From NCBI GenBank assembly GCA_964549115.1, contig CAZJTX010000011.1, positions 1-28,474 on the forward strand: a DNA stretch of 28,474 nt, read 5' to 3'. Position numbers and translations under genes: made by a program. The notes below the pieces were generated by a model. That model did no database searches, was not told the DNA's origin, and was given only the letters and a program-made list of their open reading frames with translations. The stretch is from CAKOSP01 sp964549115 (GTDB taxonomy: Bacteria; Bacillota_I; Bacilli_A; RF39; UBA660). Position 1 is the stretch's first letter. The number at the start of each line of letters is the position of its first letter. Below are positions 23,400 through 28,474 of the stretch, one piece after another.

Positions 23400-23428
23400 A
23401 GACTATCAAAAATCAGTTATAAAATCAA
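23400..23428 (-). promoter_or_regulatory. Promoter of fibre subunit 3
   Basis: Minus strand: -35 TTGATT (23423-23428), spacer 17, -10 TAGTCT (23400-23405). The whole segment resembles the major-subunit promoter (TTGCAT-N17-TAATCT). Confidence 0.5.
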
Positions 23429-23451
23429 TTAAAAAAAGGGATTTAAAACAT

Positions 23452-23474
23452 AAAAAAACGATTTAATATCGTTT
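23452..23474 (-). terminator. Terminator of the major fibre subunit
   Basis: AAACGAT/ATCGTTT, 7-bp stem (23468-23474 with 23456-23462), 5-base loop, then T to 23452 on the minus strand; 30 bases after the stop codon. Confidence 0.8.
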
Positions 23475-23506
23475 ATTTATTTTATTATAATTTTTTATAA
23501 ATCTTA

Positions 23507-24181
23507 TTATGGTCCGGTGTTTGTACAATTAACATTTTCAAATGATACTGCACCACCGTACAAATCGTCCGCGATTGGATCTTGAATGAAATCATAGTTG
23601 TAAATAATTGGACGAATTGACCACGTTACACTACCTTCTGAACTTACACCAGTAACAGTAAGCGTTGCATTTGATACAAGTGTTAAAGGACTTGAACTTG
23701 TATATCCAGCAACATCCTTATCTACTTCTGTAGCATAACCAGATGATATTGAAGTATTTGCCCCAGCTGCAGTAGCTTGGATACGTAGTACAAATTCCGG
23801 TTTGTTTGAAGTGTTTGCTGTAGAGTTTGTAAATTCTCCATTAGCAATCGGAGTATACACTAAATCATATGTACACACACTTGTTCCACCACCTGAACCC
23901 AATGTAGTTGTCAACTTTACACTTCCAGGATCTTTAGTGGCTCCTACAGGAGTACCTCCCGATGTACCAGCTAATTCCGTCATATCAGCTGCTGTAACAG
24001 TCAAAGTTACATCTCCACCTGTAGCAACAGTGTTGTCATGTGAACTTGTTATAACTCTAACATCACTACTTCCAGATGTATCTCCAGTTGCGGTAAAATA
24101 AGCAAAGGTTGCTCCTACCACCGCTACTAATAAGGTTGCAATTGCAACAACTGTCAGTAGCATTGTATTGCGTTTCTCCAT
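23507..24181 (-). CDS. Probable major SipW-class fibre subunit
   Basis: 224 aa. Signal peptide about 1-29 (VVAIATLLVAVVGATFAYFT). The mature part is Thr/Ser/Gly/Val-rich with predicted beta structure, Cys103 in GSGGGTSVCTYDLVYTP and Cys219 in FENVNC. It is taken as the major subunit because it has the best ribosome site of the locus (AGGAGGG), its own promoter, its own terminator, and visibly higher GC and different codon choice (about 43% GC in a sampled 60-base line, against near 22% in a pcrA line), as is typical of a highly expressed structural protein. TasA/camelysin-like by signal peptide and layout; assembly partner genes such as sipW are not in the window. Confidence 0.8.
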   Translation of the reverse strand: MEKRNTMLLTVVAIATLLVAVVGATFAYFTATGDTSGSSDVRVITSSHDNTVATGGDVTLTVTAADMTELAGTSGGTPVGATKDPGSVKLTTTLGSGGGTSVCTYDLVYTPIANGEFTNSTANTSNKPEFVLRIQATAAGANTSISSGYATEVDKDVAGYTSSSPLTLVSNATLTVTGVSSEGSVTWSIRPIIYNYDFIQDPIADDLYGGAVSFENVNCTNTGP

Positions 24182-24201
24182 TTTGTCCCTCCTATATTAT
24201 A

Positions 24202-24230
24202 AGATTACCAAATACTCATTATAAATGCAA
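24202..24230 (-). promoter_or_regulatory. Promoter of the major fibre subunit
   Basis: Minus strand: -35 TTGCAT (24225-24230), spacer 17 ending TGG, -10 TAATCT (24202-24207), followed by a second TATAAT-like run and AGGAGGG. Confidence 0.55.
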
Positions 24231-24239
24231 TAGTTTTTA

Positions 24240-24884
24240 TCATTTATGTACAAAGTTATCGCATCTTAAGTTTTGGATATCTATATCGCCTGAAAATTTT
24301 TGTTTTACTTTATCAGTTTGGTCAAAAGTTTGATTATAAAATCCAACTTTTATATCCCAATTATGTACAACCTTTTCTCTTATTCCAGTTGCACTAATTT
24401 TTATTGATTCTCTTATTATTAATTCACCTGAGACGTTATTTATCATAACTTCTTCAAAAGATTCTTCATTATAATTTGTTTCATTACCCCACATAACTAA
24501 TTCTTTAGCGTTACCAGGATTTTGTTCACTATTATAATAAGGTTCGTGGGCTACAAATACTATATCATAATAACAAGTTAATGTTCCATCTTGATCTGCT
24601 GTTTCTACAGATACATCTATAGGAGTTGAATTACCAACTACTACAGATGGAGATTCATCACTAGCATTTTCTCTTAATGTATCTTCACCTGTAATATCTA
24701 ATCTCATTATTGTACCCATAGTTGTATATGCCTGACCAATAGATGCAGATGATACATTAAGTAAATTAACATTTATACCAGTTGCTCTTGCAGTAAAATA
24801 AGCATAGGTAATAAAGCCTGTACTAAGTAAAATGACTATAAAAGCCGATATAAAAATTGATGTTTGAAATTTATTTTTATCCAT
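24240..24884 (-). CDS. SipW-class fibre subunit 1
   Basis: 214 aa. Signal peptide about 1-31 ending FITYAYFTA. The mature part has the family's pattern: GTLTCYYDIVFVAH (first Cys), NAKELVMWGNETN, VVHNWDIKVGFYNQTFDQTD, FSGDIDIQNLRC near the end (Cys208). It is less like the major subunit than subunit 3 is. The start follows GAGG and lies 6 bases after the LysM protein stop, so it is cotranscribed with the base protein and is a candidate first or adaptor subunit next to the wall. Confidence 0.8.
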   Translation of the reverse strand: MDKNKFQTSIFISAFIVILLSTGFITYAYFTARATGINVNLLNVSSASIGQAYTTMGTIMRLDITGEDTLRENASDESPSVVVGNSTPIDVSVETADQDGTLTCYYDIVFVAHEPYYNSEQNPGNAKELVMWGNETNYNEESFEEVMINNVSGELIIRESIKISATGIREKVVHNWDIKVGFYNQTFDQTDKVKQKFSGDIDIQNLRCDNFVHK

Positions 24885-24890
24885 ATTACC

Positions 24891-26018
24891 TCACGTCAAA
24901 CTCATTGTTATTGTTTTACTTTCTAACTGTAAACTCATATTTAAAGTTCCTAAGTTTACAATGTCCCCACCTATTAATGTATATGTAGTAGGAATATTAT
25001 ACGCTGTACCTGTAACTACTTCATAACTCATTGTATCTATGCCAATATCATTTAATTCCATAAATTTATGAAATGTTGTACCAAACTTATTTACTATTTT
25101 AGATAAAGTATCTCCCTCAACAGATGTATATGATTCATTTGTACTTTGTAAACTTTTAGTTGTATCTTCTAAAACTATTAAATTAGAAAAATACTCATTA
25201 TCAAGATACGTTATTTTTAAAGCGTATAAGCCTTCTCTTATACCATTTAATGTAAATGTCCCACCAGATACCGTAGTGGCTTTATAAGAGCTATTTTGAA
25301 GTTCTACAACCGCTCCTGCGGCGTTAGTGCCTTTAGGATTTTTCACTATACCATTTATATTGTAATTCATAACAGCTTCTTTAACTTCAGCTTCTACATT
25401 TATGTTTAAAAACACAAAATAACCGGTGGCTTCATCTGGAGCATCTTCATCTATCCATATTTTAACAGCGTATGTCTTAGCATTATTACCCGATGATGAT
25501 TTATCAACTGTATCATTATATACAGCGTAAGAGTTACCATAATAATCACTACCTAATTTATATATAGGAACATCTCCTAAGTTAATTACACTACTTACTT
25601 GTACCATTGAAGACATACCTGTATTATATTCAAATACTGCCATTTTTAAAAACTCAAAAGGAATTAACTCATCCCCTTCTTTGAAGTCTTCTCTAGACAT
25701 AAAATTAGTATAATCATATGAAATTGTAATAGTAAACGCAGAGTTTAGAGTACTATTGTTTTGAATATATATTGTACTACTAGATTCATTATCAAGTCCA
25801 TCAACATCACTCATTGGGAGCATTTCTAAATCGTTTATTGCATTAGATGATGATCCATATACAACAGATAAAGACCCAGTTTCTATAACTTGGTTATTAG
25901 TATTTGATTTTATTTCAAATATAGCAGAATAAGATAATCCCAAAGTAGATAAAGTTAGCAATATTACACTAACTGCTATTATTCTAGTTTCTCTTTTAAT
26001 AGAATTAATAAAACGCAC
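24891..26018 (-). CDS. LysM-containing base protein of the fibre locus
   Basis: 375 aa from GTG 26016-26018, preceded by AAGGTGAT and a strong promoter. An N-terminal membrane/signal segment (13-32) is followed by a TasA-like beta domain (about 45-215; IETGSLSVVYGSS, ATGYFVFLNINVEAEV). Next is a carboxypeptidase-regulatory-like beta sandwich (about 220-284; NINGIVKNPKGTNAAGAVVE, SGGTFTLNGIREGLYALKI). Then comes a LysM-type wall-binding motif (about 297-344; YTSVEGDTLSKIVNKFGTTF, LNDIGIDTM, YNIP) and a short strand-rich tail. LysM binds peptidoglycan glycan chains, so this is the likely anchor of the fibre. It is the first gene of the locus and is followed at 6 bases by a subunit gene. Confidence 0.8.
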   Translation of the reverse strand: MRFINSIKRETRIIAVSVILLTLSTLGLSYSAIFEIKSNTNNQVIETGSLSVVYGSSSNAINDLEMLPMSDVDGLDNESSSTIYIQNNSTLNSAFTITISYDYTNFMSREDFKEGDELIPFEFLKMAVFEYNTGMSSMVQVSSVINLGDVPIYKLGSDYYGNSYAVYNDTVDKSSSGNNAKTYAVKIWIDEDAPDEATGYFVFLNINVEAEVKEAVMNYNINGIVKNPKGTNAAGAVVELQNSSYKATTVSGGTFTLNGIREGLYALKITYLDNEYFSNLIVLEDTTKSLQSTNESYTSVEGDTLSKIVNKFGTTFHKFMELNDIGIDTMSYEVVTGTAYNIPTTYTLIGGDIVNLGTLNMSLQLESKTITMSLT

Positions 26019-26041
26019 CCTATCACCTTTATTCTATCTAC

Positions 26042-26070
26042 ATTTTACCATATTAAAATTTTTAAAACAA
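26042..26070 (-). promoter_or_regulatory. Promoter of the fibre locus
   Basis: Minus strand: -35 TTGTTT (26065-26070), spacer 17 ending TGG, -10 TAAAAT (26042-26047). Confidence 0.65.
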
Positions 26071-26116
26071 TTAAAAAGAAAGAAACATTGTTAACCCTTT
26101 TTCTAAATTTGTAATA

Positions 26117-26125
26117 TGTTATAAT
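26117..26125 (+). promoter_or_regulatory. Extended -10 promoter of the amylase, probably leaderless
   Basis: TGTTATAAT with TATAAT at 26120-26125. Transcription should begin near 26132, three bases before ATG 26135, and no Shine-Dalgarno sequence precedes the ATG. A second TATAAT (26129-26134) abuts the start codon. Confidence 0.5.
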
Positions 26126-26134
26126 GTATATAAT

Positions 26135-27031
26135 ATGAGGATATTACATTTATTTAATTGGAATTTAAAAGATATTGTTCTTGAATTAGAAATAATCTCT
26201 GCTCAAGGTTTTAATGCCATTCAAATAAATCCTATTCAACCTAGTAAAGATGAAGAATGTAATAAATGGTGGATGTGTTATCAACCAATTGATTTTACAG
26301 TTGGTAATAAATACGGAGATAAAAAAGACTTAATATACTTATGTAACATAGCTAAGTTTTATAATATAGACATAATAGCCGATGTTGTTATTAATCATGT
26401 GGCTGGAGCGGATGATGGATCATTAGTCCCCCATTATAAAGTTAATAATAATTTAAAAAACAAAGATTTTTATAAAAGACTTATACCAATTCATAATTGG
26501 GATAATAGAGATGAAGTTATAAATAACTCATTAGGACTTCCCTCTCTTAATTTAAATAATAAAGATGTTCAAAAAATAATATTCAAATTTTTAGATGAAC
26601 TTATTATGTGCGGAGTAAAAGGAATTAGATTTGACGCTGCTAAAAGTATTGCACTGCCTCATGAAGGTTGTGATTTTTGGGAAGTTGTAACCGCTTATTT
26701 AGAAAAACACAATATTTATTGTTATGGTGAAGTTATATTTGAAAAATTAGAAACTCTTTTTCAATATACAACCTATATCGATGTTTTAACTGAAAACAAT
26801 ACCATTAATACTAATAACACGATTCACTTTATTGAAAGTCATGATTCGTACTTAGAGTTTTGTTATACAAATCATATGGATGAAAACCATATAAATGATT
26901 TATATAATAATTTAGCAAAAGAACATTCTAAAACAATATATTATTCAAGACCATTTTCCCATGCTTGGAAAAGTCCAATAATAAGAGATGCTCATTATAG
27001 TAAAGGTTATACAAGAAAAAAGATTAGTTAA
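26135..27031 (+). CDS. Minimal GH13 alpha-amylase-family enzyme
   Basis: 298 aa, cytoplasmic (no signal peptide). All four GH13 regions are present: DVVINH (83-88), GIRFDAAKS with nucleophile Asp167 and Arg165, GEVIF with acid/base Glu199, and FIESHDS with Asp237. The barrel starts at once (LHLFNW, then AIQINPIQPS). At 298 residues it has the catalytic barrel with a short B-loop and no C-terminal beta domain; usual members have 400-500 residues. The start is fixed by homology, although no ribosome site precedes it. Likely acts on alpha-glucans or maltodextrins; specificity cannot be read. It converges on the CotH gene. Confidence 0.9.
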   Translation: MRILHLFNWNLKDIVLELEIISAQGFNAIQINPIQPSKDEECNKWWMCYQPIDFTVGNKYGDKKDLIYLCNIAKFYNIDIIADVVINHVAGADDGSLVPHYKVNNNLKNKDFYKRLIPIHNWDNRDEVINNSLGLPSLNLNNKDVQKIIFKFLDELIMCGVKGIRFDAAKSIALPHEGCDFWEVVTAYLEKHNIYCYGEVIFEKLETLFQYTTYIDVLTENNTINTNNTIHFIESHDSYLEFCYTNHMDENHINDLYNNLAKEHSKTIYYSRPFSHAWKSPIIRDAHYSKGYTRKKIS

Positions 27032-27049
27032 AAACTAATCTTCTTTTTT
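27015..27049. terminator. Bidirectional terminator containing both stop codons
   Basis: AAGATTAGTT (27020-27029) pairs with AACTAATCTT (27033-27042) across a 3-base loop, with A-rich and T-rich flanks for both directions. The amylase stop (27029-27031) and the CotH stop (27035-27037) are within it. Confidence 0.85.
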
Positions 27050-28417
27050 ATAATTAAAATGTTTATCTAAAAATACTAATCTTTTTTCAAACCATTCCAT
27101 TATTTGTTTATCACTTGTTTGGCCCATAGTTGGTCTTTTTTTACCTAACCACTTTAATTTTTCTTCTCTCCACATTTTTTTAGTTATTAACGGATACATA
27201 TTATCTATTATATTTTCTATATTAGATACACTAAATACATCTTTATCTCTAAGTTCAGCATATCTATCCTCTACCTCATCGGTAAATAATTTATATGTTT
27301 TATACCATGGTATAAACTTTTCATCAGATTTTTTATAATTCATTACAAGTTTTTCCTCAGAACCTTTTTGAATACCAGAAAAGAACTGATATAAACCAAA
27401 TGTGTTATCTTTATCCCAAGGTAATATATACCATTTTTCAAGATCATACGTTACCATTTCTAAATCTGCAGCGTATCCATCCCAATCATATATAACTTCT
27501 TGATATAAAAACATATCTATTATGTTTAATTTATCAAAGTATTTATCAAAATCATTTTTAAATACTTTATCTGACCCATTTATAAACTTACCTAATTTAT
27601 CAATCGCATCTTTTTGTTTTTTAGTTATATCTTCATCTTTAGGATAATATCCATCTATCCAATAACCAATACTAGATGATTTAAACTTTTTCCAAGTTCT
27701 ATAACTAGTTGATCCTTTATGGCTGTATCTTGCATCAAACTCAAAATACATATGTTTATTATTATCTTTGTCTATATTAAAGTTATTAGGATCATGTCCT
27801 AACACAATAACATATATCCCATAATGTTTACCATTTATTAATACTCTTGATGGGTGGGTATAAGGATACCCTTGAGCTCCTTCTATACCTATACTTGATG
27901 ATAACACTTCATTTTCTCTTGTATCTACCATACTCCCCCATAAGTTGTATGATATATAATTTCTAAGTTGAGTCGGGTCTTTCCAATCTGCTTTTAATAT
28001 CCATTTATTAGATACAATGGACTCCCCTATTTTTAAATATACTTCATCAGTTTTTTCCAAATCTTTATATAATTTAAAACTCCAGTTTTTCTTAGGATAC
28101 TTAGCAGTACTAGTTCCTTGCACTTTAATAGTCCCATATAATAACTCTTCTTCATCCCCGACTAATAATCTAACCTCAACATTAGCTTCACCATCTTCTT
28201 TACACTCTGGTATTTCATCCTTAGGTAATATAAAATCCATCTCTATTAAATTATTAACATCTTTTATGTGTATATAATTATCCACATGCACAATTAAAGT
28301 TTCATCTTCAACTATTGTTTCTGCCTCAACATTTTCTTGAAATAAAAAGCTATATAAACATACTAAAACAATTAACAATATTACTACTATTAATACTACT
28401 TTGCTTTCCTTATTCAC
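27035..28417 (-). CDS. CotH-type protein kinase, membrane-anchored
   Basis: 460 aa from GTG 28415-28417, preceded by AGGTGAT. A single N-terminal membrane segment (about 7-26) places the rest outside. CotH family blocks: VQGTSTAKYPKKNWSFKLYK (nucleotide-binding loop region with the essential Lys/Arg set), KWILKADWKDPTQLRNYISY, PSRVLINGKHYGIYVIV, the KLNIIDMFLYQE helix, and the metal-binding ILPWDKDNTFG. CotH proteins are atypical kinases first known from spore coats; extracellular members phosphorylate Ser in partner proteins. No spore genes are near. The neighbouring surface fibres are possible substrates (inference only). Confidence 0.88.
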   Translation of the reverse strand: MNKESKVVLIVVILLIVLVCLYSFLFQENVEAETIVEDETLIVHVDNYIHIKDVNNLIEMDFILPKDEIPECKEDGEANVEVRLLVGDEEELLYGTIKVQGTSTAKYPKKNWSFKLYKDLEKTDEVYLKIGESIVSNKWILKADWKDPTQLRNYISYNLWGSMVDTRENEVLSSSIGIEGAQGYPYTHPSRVLINGKHYGIYVIVLGHDPNNFNIDKDNNKHMYFEFDARYSHKGSTSYRTWKKFKSSSIGYWIDGYYPKDEDITKKQKDAIDKLGKFINGSDKVFKNDFDKYFDKLNIIDMFLYQEVIYDWDGYAADLEMVTYDLEKWYILPWDKDNTFGLYQFFSGIQKGSEEKLVMNYKKSDEKFIPWYKTYKLFTDEVEDRYAELRDKDVFSVSNIENIIDNMYPLITKKMWREEKLKWLGKKRPTMGQTSDKQIMEWFEKRLVFLDKHFNYKKED

Positions 28418-28434
28418 GATATCACCTAATTAAT

Positions 28435-28443
28435 ACTATACCA
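28435..28443 (-). promoter_or_regulatory. Extended -10 promoter of the CotH gene
   Basis: Minus strand TGGTATAGT (TATAGT at 28435-28440), directly after the T tract of the hairpin at 28451-28468. Confidence 0.5.
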
Positions 28444-28474
28444 TAAAAAAAGAGTTTATTTAAACTCTATTTTT
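28444..28474. terminator. Hairpin terminator at the right edge
   Basis: An 8-bp stem AGAGTTTA/TAAACTCT (28451-28458 with 28461-28468), T-rich on plus (28470-28474) and seven A (T on minus) at 28444-28450. It probably ends a minus-strand gene beyond the window, or serves both directions. Confidence 0.65.

Noticed and set aside
23802..24333. Two open frames on plus within the major subunit region
   Set aside because: Antisense shadows of the subunit gene and its neighbour; no promoter or ribosome site.
20394..26018. Prophage tail-fibre region
   Set aside because: No capsid, terminase, portal or integrase genes; signal peptides and LysM fit a cell-surface fibre.
17449..28277. Plus-strand frames at 17449-17757 and 28017-28277
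   Set aside because: Antisense to the short pilin and CotH, both well supported on the minus strand.

Overview
The window is very AT-rich and uses the standard code: several housekeeping genes (pcrA, yebC) end in TGA, and Trp is read from TGG. This argues against a UGA=Trp mycoplasma. Shine-Dalgarno sites are of the AGGAGG type, there is a T-box leader, and scpA/scpB, pcrA, ligA, tyrS and yebC are of Gram-positive type. LysM, NPQTG and SipW-class surface proteins point to a Gram-positive envelope. I infer an uncultured low-GC Bacillota, probably a host-associated, small-genome Bacilli such as an RF39-like lineage. That placement rests on general character, not on a search.

Layout. 1-435 is the start of a surface protein running off the left edge. 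482-2759 holds tRNA-Val, two small unknown genes, a solenoid protein with eleven 30-residue repeats, and tRNA-Leu. 2780-4894 is a membrane protein-scpA-scpB operon. 4919-6098 has a divergent promoter pair, tRNA-Met, a DUF1292-like gene and a lipoprotein. 6091-10159 is pcrA-ligA. 10294-13411 holds two paralogous wall-anchored proteins ending in NPQTG sorting signals. 13518-13835 is an EIIB-like protein lacking the phospho-Cys. 13851-15853 is a T-box-led HAD phosphatase-tyrS operon. 15872-20333 is an operon of epimerase, patatin, yebC, short pilin and long pilin. 20394-26018 is a fibre locus: LysM base protein, four SipW-class subunits and a large tip protein. 26135-28417 holds a minimal GH13 amylase and a CotH-type kinase.

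The main theme is one extracellular 'head' domain carried on different delivery modules. The head has conserved blocks: an NGG...EGMFA segment, DDYG-SYYFRGAV-NNWV, YWRI-RINGD-SVKLIYTG, an IFC-R / C-K Cys pair, GLL--DEA, G-RPVIS and a final GTG--NDPY. It occurs behind (a) a signal peptide with an NPQTG anchor (two genes), (b) a type IV pilin-like N-terminus, (c) a complete SipW/TasA-like fibre subunit, and (d) a membrane anchor plus a small Cys-pair domain (left edge). In (b) and (c) the headless version of the same chassis lies next door. The simplest reading is that one ligand-binding or sensing domain is displayed on several surface structures built at one chromosomal region.

Regulation seen: TTGnnn-N17-TATAAT-type promoters, many extended -10 sites of the form TGnTATAAT, and a recurrent compact unit in which the T-tract of one terminator runs straight into the extended -10 of the next gene. 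Convergent genes share hairpins that contain both stop codons. The long-pilin gene has AAG where its ATG is expected, inside a purine tract. No IS element, CRISPR array or origin was seen, and no gene-free stretch exceeds 300 bases.
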